A stretch of DNA of 64,000 bases from Castor canadensis (lineage: Eukaryota; Chordata; Mammalia; Rodentia; Castoridae), in the NCBI RefSeq assembly GCF_047511655.1, contig NC_133387.1, forward strand, positions 39,288,853 through 39,352,852. Direction: 5' to 3'. Below are positions 37,601 to 45,570 of the stretch, one piece after another. The position numbers were made by a program, and so were the translations under genes. The notes beneath the pieces were generated by a model. That model was not told the origin of the DNA, ran no database searches, and saw only the letters and a program-made list of their open reading frames with translations. Positions within the stretch are counted from its first letter, which is position 1; every line of letters starts with the position of its first letter.

Positions 37601-39666
37601 GTAGTGACGAATTAGTGCAATTACACATCAGCAGCAAGCAAGTCCTGGATGATAATGCTAATCCAGCCCGAGGAAGCAGTCGAGTGCAAATATCACATCC
37701 CTCCTCAGATCAACTAACAGCAGGAGGTCTTAATAAGAATTATGAAGGAGGAACTGAGAAAATTAAAGTAAAAGATTGGGAAGGTTTAAGAAGAGATTTC
37801 CATTCAGATGTAACCACGTATCTGGAAGAAGCAGAAAATGGATCCTCCAAGGAAGATTATGGCAAGGGTAAAGATGGAAAGGAGCAAAGAATATGCTTAG
37901 GTGTTAACAAAAAACGAAACAAAAAGTTTCAATCAATCTTATATGACCAAGAAAGAAAAATGGGCCACTCTGAAATAAGTGTGGAAGGAACTAAAGCTAG
38001 TAACAGAGACCTAACTGCTCTGTCAAACAAAGATACTGCAATTTCCACCTGGGCGATCACAGCAGATACACTTCCCTCACCAAGGACAAATGAAAATTGG
38101 GATGAAGCTGTGTTAACATCTCCACAGAGATATCTGTCACCTGGCAAAGGCACCACTTTAGAAGGGATAAGTAGTCAAGTTGGTTCACCAAGAAATGGGA
38201 ATGTTTTGAAGGATGATTATCTTTTCCAAGTTGAAGGAAAACAATCAGATTGGATTAATCCTGAAGATCAGAATAAGAACACATTGCATAAACGAAATTG
38301 GAATGGTCCGGAAAGTGAGGGGAAAGAAAGAAGGAGTAAGGCAAATATAACAGAGCAGGTGAAAGAACAAGAAGATTATAAAGACATGAGGGGAAAAAGA
38401 GATAACATGAGGAGTTTGAAAGCTACTCCTACAGAAGAATTGTTTACCTGCCAAGAAACACAGTGTTATGAACTGTCTTCTCTAGCTGATCATGGTGTTA
38501 CTGAGAAAGCACAAGCAGTTACAGCTTATATAATTAAGACAACATCAGAAAGTACTCCAGAAAGCATGTCTGCTGGAGAAAAAGCAATAATTGCTAAGCT
38601 ACCTCAAGAGACAGCACGAAGTGACAAGCCCATCGAGGTAAAAGAAGCAGCTTTTGATCCACATGAAGGGAGAAATGATGATTCACATTATACCCTTTGT
38701 CAACGAGCTACAGCAGATGTAATCTATGACAATGATTTTGAAAAGGAGTCATGTTTAGGTGTTTGTAATGTACATGTAGATGAAATGGAGGAGAAAGCCA
38801 CGTCTATGTGCAATCCTGGGAAGACACATGACAGGGAGAAACATGGCATTGGAAATGGAACATCGATAGAAGAATCTTCACAGATCATTACAGGCAATCA
38901 AAAAGCAACATCAAAACTGGATTTACATTTTGAAGTGCTATCAGCAGGCAAAATAATAGTCCCAGAAAATAGAGATCAGGGGCAGCTCCAAGAATTGTCA
39001 AGGAAAACAGACTTGGATGCTGTTGCTCTTTTTGCTTTTAACTCAGACGCTAACAGAGCGTCTCAGAATGGTTCTCATGTTTCCAGTCACCATACTGAAA
39101 CTTCAGTGCCATCTTACAAACAGGCAATTGCAGTGGAGAGTACAATTATTCCTACCAAATCAGAATATAACTGTAATCCCACAAATGAAGTCCAGGATCA
39201 TTCTGGGTCTGAACTGGAGGATGTTTCCAAAAGTTCAGAAATAATGACACTAGGAAGTAGTAAAGAAAGATGCATGGGTCAGATTTCCCAACCAGAAGAA
39301 TGCAGTGTGGAAAAATCTGTAAGACCAATGATTTTAATCAGTGAACCTCTTGATCAAATGGATGAAACAAGGCATGAAAATAAAGGATTAATAAACTCTG
39401 GACAGTCACAATGTTCTTCAGGTGACAAGGAATCTGAGAGCTCTGCTTCTGCTAGTGTCCCTATCCAGGAAAATCAAGCTCAAATCAATGATTCTCTGAT
39501 TTCAAAATACAGCAACTCTAAAATACCTTATTTCCTGTTGTTTCTGATATTTCTTATAACCATCTACCATTATGACTTAATGATAGGCTTGGTGTTCTAC
39601 CTGATTTCATTGTACTGGCTATACAGGGCAGGGGGGAGACAAAAAGAGTCAGTCAAAAAGAAGTAA
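2294..39666 (+). CDS. PPP1R3A: PPP1R3A, muscle glycogen-targeting subunit of PP1 (whole gene, 4 exons)
   Basis: The coding sequence is the join 2294-3081, 35112-35170, 35264-35388, 37303-39666 (3336 bases, 1111 residues). Every junction has GT-AG ends and keeps the frame (intron phases 2, 1 and 0). The family binds the PP1 catalytic subunit and anchors it to glycogen and to the sarcoplasmic reticulum of striated muscle, promoting glycogen synthase activation and opposing phosphorylase activation. Visible in order: PKA site Ser48 in RRGS, PP1-docking RVSF at 65-68 with PKA site Ser67, a CBM21 domain at about 124-232, a long acidic Ser/Glu/Lys-rich linker from about 240 to 1060, and a hydrophobic C-terminal anchor at about 1066-1098 followed by a basic tail. 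Length and order match the human protein as I remember it. The gene is intact. Identification is very secure. Confidence 0.98.
4360..4475. repeat. MIR-like fragment
   Basis: Order of motifs (cactttacaaatgagatgg, then a degraded 'acttgctccatgtgacaagg', then 'agcagaatttgg') follows the MIR consensus. Very diverged. Confidence 0.35.
6172..6340. repeat. MIR-like ancient SINE
   Basis: It shows 'aacttgggcaaattaatatgg', 'tttcctcagctgttgattg', 'agtaaatgttagctgctat' in the order of a MIR copy. Diverged. Confidence 0.45.
8422..8474 (+). repeat. CA/CCCA microsatellite
   Basis: Mixed tandem CACC, CCCA and CA units, imperfect, inside intron 1. Confidence 0.9.
10045..10125 (-). repeat. tRNA-derived ID-like SINE
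   Basis: On the minus strand it reads gatgtagctcagtggtagag (A-box-like) followed by gggtcctgggtttgacccc (B-box-like), the classic tRNA-derived rodent SINE body. No long 7SL-like left half is visible. Confidence 0.8.
10915..10940 (+). repeat. (ATTT)n simple repeat
   Basis: Short ATTT tandem immediately before the L1 tail copy. Confidence 0.7.
10950..11205 (-). mobile_element. 5'-truncated L1 3' end (copy A)
   Basis: The C-rich block, 'catatgtgcatacaagg' and 'gagataaggatagctatac' closely match the reverse complement of 41895-42168 over about 230 bases, by eye about 90 percent. The T-rich end at the left (poly-A on the minus strand) and the G-rich 3'UTR tract on the minus strand are typical of rodent L1 tails. 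No coding part remains. The open frame in it just reads the C-rich tract. Confidence 0.75.
11246..11482 (+). repeat. Dimeric 7SL-tRNA SINE (B1-dID type)
   Basis: The left half has an Alu/B1-like 'cacctataattctagcag...gcagagatcagaaggattg'; the right half is tRNA-derived with 'ctcaagtggtagagtgcctg' and 'cccgagttaaactcc', ending in poly-A. The (TA)n tract follows directly. Confidence 0.85.
11485..11514 (+). repeat. (TA)15 microsatellite
   Basis: Near-perfect alternating TA at the tail of the preceding SINE, a common place for microsatellite birth. Confidence 0.95.
11982..12094 (+). repeat. tRNA-derived ID-like SINE
   Basis: 'gatatagctcagaggtagat' and 'ccatgggtttgatgcccag' are diverged A-box and B-box regions, followed by an A-rich tail. 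No 7SL-like half. Confidence 0.7.
12780..12930. repeat. MIR-like fragment
   Basis: 'gtagttattataaatgaagaaactcag' followed by a degraded gene-body-like MIR sequence. Diverged. Confidence 0.4.
13336..13545 (+). repeat. Dimeric 7SL-tRNA SINE (B1-dID type)
   Basis: Left half 'gactcatgcctgtaacctg' and right half 'gactggggatgtggctcaag' plus 'ccctgagttcaaatcctg', with an A-rich tail. An (AAAAC)n tract precedes it. Confidence 0.85.
15045..15252 (-). repeat. Dimeric 7SL-tRNA SINE, minus strand
   Basis: Reads as the reverse complement of the same family: 'tttgaactcagaacttcac' and 'ccttgagccatgcctccagc' (tRNA half), then 'ctgatctcaac' and 'tataagcatgagccacc' (7SL half). Poly-T precedes it. Confidence 0.85.
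16220..16365. repeat. MIR-like fragment
   Basis: 'cattttgcatagaaagaaat' then 'ttgttcatgtccagtaaacg' and 'gagaagctgagtttg' echo the MIR order. Weak. Confidence 0.35.
17606..18290 (+). repeat. Ancient mammalian interspersed repeat (L1M-type 3' end likely)
   Basis: It begins 'cattcattcaataaatattt attgaacac' (split), runs through 'cttacattctaatgg' and ends with 'aggtcaaggaaatcacaagg' and 'tctggaggcaagtgaagggg'-type sequence. This long motif order recurs across mammalian genomes and I associate it with old L1M 3' ends, but I am not certain of the subfamily. Related fragments occur at 59445-59640 and 60080-60310. Confidence 0.55.
19245..19274 (+). repeat. (GA)n microsatellite
   Basis: Imperfect GA tandem. 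Confidence 0.85.
19470..19850. repeat. L2-like relic interrupted by (ATTT)n
   Basis: 'catctgcctggaatagtctg', 'gaagccttgtctggctacc', 'gattgtacacttcatgaag' and 'ctagcacatattaaatttt' follow the L2 3' region order. A simple ATTT run (19608-19643) sits in the middle. The open frame here (19434-19736) is repeat-derived. Confidence 0.6.
19608..19643 (+). repeat. (ATTT)9 simple repeat
   Basis: Perfect ATTT tandem of about nine units. Confidence 0.95.
20859..21023 (+). mobile_element. Dimeric SINE with 14-base target duplication
   Basis: 7SL-like 'ggcccacgcctataatcctag' (split) and the tRNA-like 3' part 'ccttgagttcaagcctcag' end in poly-A. AAAAGACACCTGAA is repeated on both sides (20845-20858 and 21024-21037), an exact target-site duplication. 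The tRNA half is internally shortened: the A-box region is missing. Confidence 0.88.
21215..21325. repeat. MIR-like fragment
   Basis: 'gcttgttatgtgctggacaat' and 'cccatttctcatttaatg'-like order. Diverged. Confidence 0.45.
22798..22830 (+). repeat. (AAC)n simple repeat
   Basis: Imperfect AAC/ATC tandem. Confidence 0.75.
23330..23470. repeat. MIR-like fragment
   Basis: 'atattctaagacttttgcag' and 'gtggtattataaagcccttat' with a later degraded core. Weak. Confidence 0.3.
25047..25454 (+). repeat. Tandem or composite 7SL-tRNA SINE array
   Basis: About 400 bases: one partial unit (25047-25115), then a 7SL-like 'ctggtggctcatctctagaatcc' (split), a second 7SL-like segment with 'aggagcattgcggtctagac', and finally a tRNA-like half ('gatgatgtggcctaagttat', 'ccaagttcaaacccaatac') with poly-A. 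Longer than the single dimers elsewhere, so probably nested or duplicated. Confidence 0.75.
26440..26560. repeat. MIR-like fragment
   Basis: 'agcacagagaaactaagtctc' and 'gaggttacatggttcataattg' follow MIR order. Confidence 0.5.
26968..28060 (-). mobile_element. 5'-truncated L1, about 1.1 kb (3'UTR and end of ORF2)
   Basis: Left end is the C-rich 3'UTR (minus strand G-rich), related to copies at 10.95 and 41.9 kb but more diverged. From about 27480 the sequence is the complement of the L1 ORF2 3' region, with well-known strings such as 'ttggctattgtgaatagcgc' and 'gcaataaacatgggtgtgca'. The open frame at 27702-28004 is antisense to ORF2 and not a gene. Truncated and inactive. Confidence 0.9.
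28640..28805. repeat. L2-like 3' fragment
   Basis: 'gcaaggactcctgccttgt', then 'gtgaatacttggtaaaatat', then 'ttgagtgaatgaatggg', in the order of an L2 tail. Confidence 0.5.
29435..29600. repeat. MER5-like nonautonomous hAT fragment
   Basis: 'cttcacatcagaattgccttg' (split), 'ggagattcttaacctc' and then 'catgaattagcatttac' match the layout of MER5-type elements. Diverged and partial. Confidence 0.5.
30024..30127 (-). repeat. B1-like (7SL) SINE monomer
   Basis: 'tgagacaggtctcactaag', 'gatcctcctgcctcaacc' and 'gtgctgggattataggtatt' are the complement of a B1/Alu-type monomer. Confidence 0.85.
30250..30466 (+). repeat. Dimeric 7SL-tRNA SINE (B1-dID type)
   Basis: Left half 'gatcacacctataaatttag' and 'cagcccaggcaaatagtttg', right half 'gcttaagtggtagagggcct' and 'tgttcaaggtccagtaatg'. 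Good dimer. Confidence 0.88.
30510..31105. repeat. L2-like relic
   Basis: 'accacctgctgtttccttg', 'gtcttcttatctttaagg' and 'gattcccagtgcttattatag' then 'gaatgaatgg' follow L2. Highly diverged, so borders are approximate. Confidence 0.4.
31965..33545 (-). repeat. Ancient L1M relic, antisense
   Basis: Complement of an old L1 ORF2 3' part: 'tgctacataatatttcatag', 'caaactgtttttcaaag', 'cttctcccagttcacaattt', then 'gagttgaatgtgtagatcaa' and 'gcaaatgttctgttac' in consensus order. No open frame is preserved. Confidence 0.75.
35112..35170 (+). CDS. PPP1R3A: PPP1R3A coding exon 2 (59 bases)
   Basis: The acceptor is TTTTTACAG before 35112 and the donor is GCAG|GTAATA at 35170/35171. The first T completes codon 263 (AGT, Ser); the exon then reads KEDSSLPSEKDNLENAKIA (264-282) and leaves one base for codon 283. 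This matches the KEESS...ENP stretch of the human protein in position and character: an acidic, Ser-rich, probably disordered link just after the CBM21 domain. At 59 bases it is not a multiple of three, so skipping it would shift the frame. It was found by splice-site and homology reasoning. Confidence 0.93.
35264..35388 (+). CDS. PPP1R3A: PPP1R3A coding exon 3 (125 bases)
   Basis: The acceptor is AACTTTTCAG before 35264. AT completes codon 283 (GAT, Asp) and the exon continues TYIPTIICSHEDKEDLEGS and on to HDEHNEKELDLT (284-324). It ends in phase 0 at the strong donor ACT|GTAAGT (35388/35389). The TYIPTI and HDEHNEKEL strings are family hallmarks of PPP1R3A. The sequence is very acidic and likely disordered. 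The open frame continues past the donor to 35535, but that part is intron and has no family resemblance. Intron 2 between this exon and exon 2 is only 93 bases. Confidence 0.94.
35705..35795. repeat. MIR-like fragment
   Basis: 'actcatctgtaaaatgagag' and 'ggctgaactagattattg' and 'agtctataattc' match the MIR core end. The only clear repeat in intron 3. Confidence 0.6.
36683..36690 (+). promoter_or_regulatory. POU octamer ATGCAAAT in intron 3
   Basis: A perfect 8-base match to the octamer bound by POU-family factors, inside the repeat-poor intron 3. The 8-mer alone is not conclusive; the value comes from its setting. Confidence 0.35.
36970..36979 (+). promoter_or_regulatory. Dimeric homeodomain site TAATTGATTA in intron 3
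   Basis: Two inverted TAAT half sites with a 2-base spacer match the paired-class P2 arrangement. It lies in repeat-poor sequence with other TAAT/ATTA cores around it. Binding is inferred. Confidence 0.35.
37303..39666 (+). CDS. PPP1R3A: PPP1R3A coding exon 4: long acidic linker and C-terminal membrane anchor
   Basis: The acceptor is CCCAAAAG before 37303; the exon starts in phase 0 with INQHLITRSAASRDE (from residue 325) and ends at TAA 39664-39666. The open frame extends upstream to 37240, but that part is intron. Residues 325-1060 are rich in Ser, Glu, Lys and Asn with no catalytic motif and are probably mostly disordered. One block, about 695-821, is much closer to the human protein than its surroundings. 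KIPYFLLFLIFLITIYHYDL begins at 1064 and a second hydrophobic run ends near 1098; together they form the segment that in the family attaches to the sarcoplasmic reticulum. The basic tail is QKESVKKK. The exon is uninterrupted. The protein is about 11 residues shorter than human, consistent with small linker deletions. Confidence 0.97.
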   Translation: MNQHLITRSAASRDEKNILPTNSDNFPNKAEGLEKKEIHGEICTNLYKRPLSPSLSPESSSKGDFYHPEKYSSGNECSHQPSEEIASDVGGIKPSLGDSCSDELVQLHISSKQVLDDNANPARGSSRVQISHPSSDQLTAGGLNKNYEGGTEKIKVKDWEGLRRDFHSDVTTYLEEAENGSSKEDYGKGKDGKEQRICLGVNKKRNKKFQSILYDQERKMGHSEISVEGTKASNRDLTALSNKDTAISTWAITADTLPSPRTNENWDEAVLTSPQRYLSPGKGTTLEGISSQVGSPRNGNVLKDDYLFQVEGKQSDWINPEDQNKNTLHKRNWNGPESEGKERRSKANITEQVKEQEDYKDMRGKRDNMRSLKATPTEELFTCQETQCYELSSLADHGVTEKAQAVTAYIIKTTSESTPESMSAGEKAIIAKLPQETARSDKPIEVKEAAFDPHEGRNDDSHYTLCQRATADVIYDNDFEKESCLGVCNVHVDEMEEKATSMCNPGKTHDREKHGIGNGTSIEESSQIITGNQKATSKLDLHFEVLSAGKIIVPENRDQGQLQELSRKTDLDAVALFAFNSDANRASQNGSHVSSHHTETSVPSYKQAIAVESTIIPTKSEYNCNPTNEVQDHSGSELEDVSKSSEIMTLGSSKERCMGQISQPEECSVEKSVRPMILISEPLDQMDETRHENKGLINSGQSQCSSGDKESESSASASVPIQENQAQINDSLISKYSNSKIPYFLLFLIFLITIYHYDLMIGLVFYLISLYWLYRAGGRQKESVKKK

Positions 39667-40575
39667 CCCTGGCATTACTATTGTTTTCTCTTGAAAGATA
39701 AGCTTTTTAGCCCCAAACATTTGGATTGGTGAAAGAGACTGTTCATTGTTCAAAGAGCCAGTGCAGTTTTTCTCTTGAAGGATCATTTAAAAAGGAATGC
39801 GTATGGAGTTTGCTCCTTCATATAAGTAATTATTCTATATAGGACCATTATGTTTGGATCATTAAATACCTATATGAATATAAGATCTGAAGCACGTCAA
39901 GTTGAAATTAGGTACAGCTGTTGCTCCTTAGCAAGCTATGAAGTTGCAATGCTTCATGTCTCTTCACTACTTAAAGTGCTATTTCTTGCGTTCATTTCTT
40001 CTGCAGTAAAGCTTCATTTTTTTTTCCCTGAGAGCACTTCCCCCTCCATACAGTTTTTAAAAATAGATAAAACACGGACAATGGCAGATGATTTTTTTCA
40101 TCCTTTAGAATTGACCATGAAATTTGTATTTTGTACTGTATCAGTGTATATTGATAGAGCAAATATTTCAACCTCTACTTCATACACTTAGGAAAATATC
40201 CATGTATACTGAAATATGTAAACTTAACTTAAAGAAATACATTCTGTTCACTTGAATTATAATTTATACACATACAACTTATATCTCCATTATACCTACA
40301 AAGTCAGGACATTCATAAGCCAAATTTGACAAAGACTGAAACAACTGGGAAATTATCTTTCCATTCTACAAAATTTTGTGGATAGCCTGTGTTGAAGCAA
40401 TGTTTTTCTCTTATGAAGAGAAACCGTAACACAGCTGAATAATTTCAATGCCAACTATTATTCAGACTTGAAAATTTAAATTAAAAGTTCCACAAGTATC
40501 ACTTCAGAATGACTTTGTACCTATAAAGCATAAGACATTAAGTGAAAATAATAAAAAAAGTATTCAAATGAACTA
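39667..40575 (+). other. PPP1R3A: Probable PPP1R3A 3'UTR
   Basis: Repeat-free AT-rich sequence runs from the stop codon to the first well-placed AATAAA at 40550. AUUUA pentamers occur at 39785, 40262 and 40474. The human PPP1R3A 3'UTR is known for an AU-rich-element length polymorphism affecting mRNA stability, so these fit the gene, though I cannot align the exact site. A 113-codon open frame (39850-40191) lies inside it. The end point is inferred. Confidence 0.6.
40550..40555 (+). terminator. Candidate PPP1R3A polyadenylation signal AATAAA
   Basis: This is a canonical AATAAA 884 bases past the stop codon, followed by a T/GT-containing stretch (40572-40590) that could be the downstream element. 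Cleavage would fall near 40570-40580. No transcript evidence is available. Confidence 0.5.
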
Positions 40576-40579
40576 TTTT

Positions 40580-41890
40580 TCTATGTGGTAACATTTTGCC
40601 ATCAAACAAATTTTTAATCTTTTCTCATGGTAAAACAATGAATTATGCTCCAAGGTGCACTTAGAGTACAAACACCTAGTCTTCAGTGATACTTCTTATA
40701 TAATTATCAGATTGAGAGATGAAAACTCAAACTTTAAAGTAGGCAATAGGTATATGTAGAAACCTACTGAAGAAAAAATGAATATCATGGATAGCAGAGA
40801 CTTTGAATGCAATAATTATGTATGGATAAAGGTGTGAAATAATAGAATTAATCACTTTAGATCATAAGGATATTAGAAATATTTGTTTCAACAATTATTT
40901 ATTAGGTGGCTTGTAATATGCAAAGTCCTGTTCTCTGTTCTATGGCAGAGCAGTTCCTTTGATTCTCTGTATAGCTAGTCCTAGGTATAGAAATATAGTG
41001 TGACACTCTTTAGTTTGCTAAGAGTATGGAAAAATGTCCCACACAAGAAGCCTTTTAAAATGATTCTTTTTCAAGAGAATTTCTTTCATAAAATATGTAA
41101 CATTGATCCTTTAAGAAGGTAATCTTTTCATTTACCTGTAATGACAAATTCAACAAGTAAAACAAGCATATTATTATCTCTCACATCTAGGATATATACA
41201 TCTATGAAAAGGTAAAAGAAGAATGAATCATATAAGTGGACTTTCCTCTGGTAGTAAATGATTTCCTTAATTTTCGTTAGATACATAACCTTTTTCCCAA
41301 TCCCCTGTTTGCATGCTACTCTTAAACCCCATTGAAAATGAATGCATGAATTCAACACTTTAGTTGACCAAATATAAACATCCTGAAGTAGAACTTAGGG
41401 CAAATATTTGATTGTTTAAGAGAGCCAAGTAGAATACTCTATGCGGTGCCTAGAAATTATCTCTAAAATTTCTGTCTTGATAATTTTGTTGACCGGTCTA
41501 AATTACAAAGGAGTTAGCATTGGCATTTCTTCAGTTCTTCAGAGCTTGGTCTTTAAGTTCTACATTTGAAGAGTTTTAGTCAATATGTCGTATTTCATTA
41601 ATGCAATTAGCACTGTATGACTGTATAAGCACAGGTGCCAGAATGGGAATTCTTCCCTTAAAAAGATAACATAATCTCTTTTATCTCTATTATTTGACTT
41701 TTCATAGCATTAATTTATCAGACTTTCTCATACATTTATTATAAAACAATATGAAGTTCCAAAGGATTTTAAATACTCATCTTTGTATGTCTTTGCATGC
41801 AATACAGAAATCCTAAATGACTAAACTGACCAGGAACTAGAGAAAAGGTGAGATCAAAAAGAATTAACCTAGAAGGTAACACACATGCAC
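40580..41890. other. Downstream flank, mostly unexplained
   Basis: AT-rich intergenic DNA. Apart from the weak repeat at 40865 I see nothing. Short open frames (for example 41128-41358 minus) are chance. Confidence 0.5.
40865..40965. repeat. Old SINE/LINE tail fragment
   Basis: 'caacaattatttattaggtgg' (split) and 'tctgttctatggcagagcag' resemble the start of the same ancient family as 17606. Weak. Confidence 0.3.
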
Positions 41891-41894
41891 AGGA

Positions 41895-42168
41895 AATTAA
41901 TCTGAGTCAACTCCCTGTATAGCTATCCTTATCTCAACCAGCAAAAACCCTTGTTCCTTCCTATTATGGCTTATACTCTCTCTACAACAAAATTAGAAAT
42001 AAGGGCAAAATATTTTCTGCTGGGTATGGACGGAGTAGTGGGGAGAGGAAGGGGTCGGAGTGGGTGGTAAGGGAGGGGGTGGGGGCAGGGGGGAGAAATG
42101 ACCCAAGCCTTGTATGCACATATGAATAATAAAAAAATAAATAAATAAATCTAAAAAAAAAAAAAAGA
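41895..42168 (+). mobile_element. 5'-truncated L1 3' end (copy B)
   Basis: Inverted relative to copy A at 10950-11205 and nearly identical to it. It shows 'gtatagctatccttatctc', a G-rich tract (42040-42095), 'tgtatgcacatatgaataat' and a poly-A tail of AAATA units and A14. Only the 3'UTR is present. The two minus-strand open frames here just read this tract. Confidence 0.8.
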
Positions 42169-43799
42169 ACTTGAAATAAGTCATAAGAATTTGTGACACT
42201 ATTGATAGATGGAGAGATAGACATTTGCAACCAATTTTGGTCTCATTATTATGTTGAACAAGACTGGTGGACCTTAGGAAAAGCTGGCAGCCTGTGACAA
42301 AGATTTTGCTGTAAATCATCATGGTAAGGTAATTTTTGAAGCATAGCTGCCTGCATCTTGCCAAGTATTGGTTAAGGGCCAGTGAGGGTGTGGCAGAGAG
42401 TTAACCCAGAGGTTCTTTATACATTTTCTTCATATATTGAGTGAAAAGGTGATATAATAACCATCACCCTCTGTCTTGCTAGACTTCTATTAGAAATAAA
42501 ATTCTAGTAATTAACTGGCAAGTTGAGCAAGTATAGGTATAAAAACAATTGTCTCTAAAAACCATATATGTATAGGCACCAATATCACAACAGATTTCTT
42601 GACAAAGAGGAAGTAAATCAATGAGATGACACTCACCCTTCATCATGGAAGAACATCAGGTTAATGGAGACATGGTTTCCAGGTGAGCTCCAGTACTTCA
42701 GTAGTGAATTATTTCACAGATTATCTACATCCATATATTTGTCACCATTTTGTGAGATAAACAGTATATTTTTTCATTTTCATACTAAGTCTGTCTTCTG
42801 GTTAAATGTAAAAGTTAACAATATCCAGACCAAATTTGGGGAAATAACTATTTTTATTTTACCCCAAAAGCATTTGTAGTGCTTTCTAAATATTTTTCTA
42901 GTTATGAATATTATTTTGTATCACCAGGCCTGTTATCTTCTTTATTAAATTCTTTTTTCACATAAATAAACTTAAAAAGTAAACAAAACAATAAAATCTT
43001 GTAAAACTAGCAAAACTGCAGGCAGGACCATCTACTGGTTTCTATTATGATAGCTGATTTTCTTTAAATTTTCACTGAGTGGCTATGGAACTACACTATG
43101 CAATAAGGACCTTCTTTGTTAAGCGAATCCTGTCTTACTCAGTTCCCATGGATCTGGGGAATAACTTTGACTTTAGTTCTGCAACAAGGTCTGCTTGAGC
43201 CATCTTCTCCAGGCAATTTCACAATTGTGTACTTGTATGAAGAGAACAGCTAGAAAGTTTACTTTCATTTATTTGATTTACATTTATTTGCTTTTTTATG
43301 TGTTCATGAAATTTACAATAAAAAAATCTTAGCAACAGAATTTACTTTTCATCTTTTAAAAATAGATTTGAACATTAATTTCACATCACTTTGCTCAAAC
43401 CTCTGTAAACAGTAAATTAACTATTCACTGTGTTTTCAACTTAATTCTAAATGTGCACATTTTACAACAAATGCCTTATTGTAGTACATTAAAACCTTAT
43501 TAAACAAACAAGTCTTTAAAAAGTACAGGATTTTTAATTTGTATCATTTCTATATTTGTTAAAAGCAAGCATAATATATTCATTTTTAAAAATATATAAC
43601 AATACATCTTGTGAAATTTTAATTTAAAAGCCCAAATCTTTCTCTAATATATCCAATTCTTTATATCCCTGAAAATAAATTTAGAGTAGGCAAGGGTAAA
43701 TCAGTAGTGGATCACAGAACAATCATTTTTATTTGGCTGTGAAGCCTCCAAGACCTGATTTTGTAACACATTGCAATGCCTAATTAAATTTCTACTCTT

Positions 43800-44262
43800 G
43801 GTTGAAATTGGTATATCTTTCACTTTCGTATTGTCTCCCAACTTAAACCATCCAACTTATTTCCCACTATCCTCTGCCTTAAGTCCTCTGTCAATCAAGC
43901 AAATCACAGTGACCCCCTTACATGCCAGGTTTGTCTGTTTCTCTGTGACTTTGCATGTGCACATTCCTCTGCCTAGAGGACACCTTCAGTCATCTCTGCT
44001 GCCCTCTTCCTATCCAGTTCTGCACATTTTTCTATGCACAGTACAAGTCTCTATTCTTTTCTAATATTCTACTAATTCAGTTTGTAGGGTCTTTCCATTT
44101 TCATATCTCTCATGACATTAATCTTTTTGCATGCACTGGGCATTTTACTACTTAACCTAACTGAATTGTCTGCTTGTTCAGGACAGGGACAGGTTTTTCT
44201 CCCTCTTTGGTCTAATTTGTAGGAATCCTCAGAAAATACTTGTGGATAGAATTGAGCTACAG
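43800..44262. repeat. L2-like relic
   Basis: 'gactttgcatgtgcacattc', 'ctctgcctagaggacacc' and 'aggacagggacaggtttttc' follow the L2 3' region. The two overlapping open frames (43771-44155) are repeat-derived. Confidence 0.6.
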
Positions 44263-45469
44263 TGATGACTTCTTTCTTTCCTGTCCCTGAAATGCAGACA
44301 GGATTGGCTGAGGTCTGATTTTAAAACTAAATATGCTTAACCAAATCAGACCTAGGATGTTTTAATAAACTCCTGAAGATAAGCTGAAAAAGCAAAGAGA
44401 ATGTGGAAAAGCAAGAGAGAGTGATGATGCCTTTGGATGTAGAAGGAGAGAAACAACCCTTTCCATTTCTATTAACAAATAAATTGATTTTTCATAGTTA
44501 TAAATTCTTCTTAGTACATGAAACATTTGCTTAATTCTATTTCATGGAAAATAATATACCTATTATACATTGAAAGAATCATAATGTGCATCTTAATTCA
44601 CTGACTAGGGTGAAAATTAATAGAACAAGACATGTTTTCAGATAAAGTAACTCAGTAGTTTAAAAATCAACAAACATCACAAGGTATAAAGTGTAAGAAA
44701 CTCTATCTTCCCAGTCATTGCCATGCCCTTTGAAATGGCTGATCTCTCAATTTCACACCTGTTCTGCATGTCAACCTTTAGGGTAAGCAAATAGAACTAA
44801 AAAAAAAATAGTCAGTGCATTTTAAAAATAGAAAACAGTTACCTGATTAACATATAAGAGAATGAACATACACATATGCACCAATAAACGATGGTAATGA
44901 AGTAACCTGAAACATTATGTGTTGTGATGTATGTACTATGTGGAGAGACATGGCTATTTTTGAGGCTTAGTCCAAAACAAAACAGTATATGGGCTAGAAA
45001 TGTCATAACATGTCATATAACAGCAATTAGTCTCTTAAGATTTAAAAGCCAGACACAAGTCTACTATATTATAGAATTCATTAACATCATGTATTGGTTG
45101 ACTTGATTCTGAGTGCAAACAGATTTAAAATTTCATAAAGACACTCTATCAAACAGCAGAGAGATAGCACTTAAATATCAATATAAGAGTCTAGAAATTC
45201 TTTCTGTAAATAGTTAAAAAGCATATAATCTCCTTTTAGAAATTTTATGTAGGAGGCTTTTATGTTACAGTATCAAATATTTTTGGCAAAGAACATTTAT
45301 ATAAATATCAAACATTTAAATCATCTAATAACTCTGAAATGTCATATTTTGTTTTTACACATTAGGTGAACTCCCAATTAATAAATCAACATTTGGGAAA
45401 TCCAATTGTTTTTTTCTCATGATAAATACAAATTTTCTGTTTTAAAATGAAATAATGCTGAGCCCTACT

Positions 45470-45570
45470 GGGTCAAGCCTACAGTTTACAAATTAAGTCA
45501 TTTGATTCCTCCCATGTGAATTAATTGGCCTACCTATTCCTATTCTCATCCTTAAACTATTACTAAAGTG
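45470..45570. repeat. MIR-like fragment
   Basis: 'aattaagtcatttgattcctcc' (split) and 'cctattcctattctcatcc' echo MIR. Weak. Confidence 0.35.
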
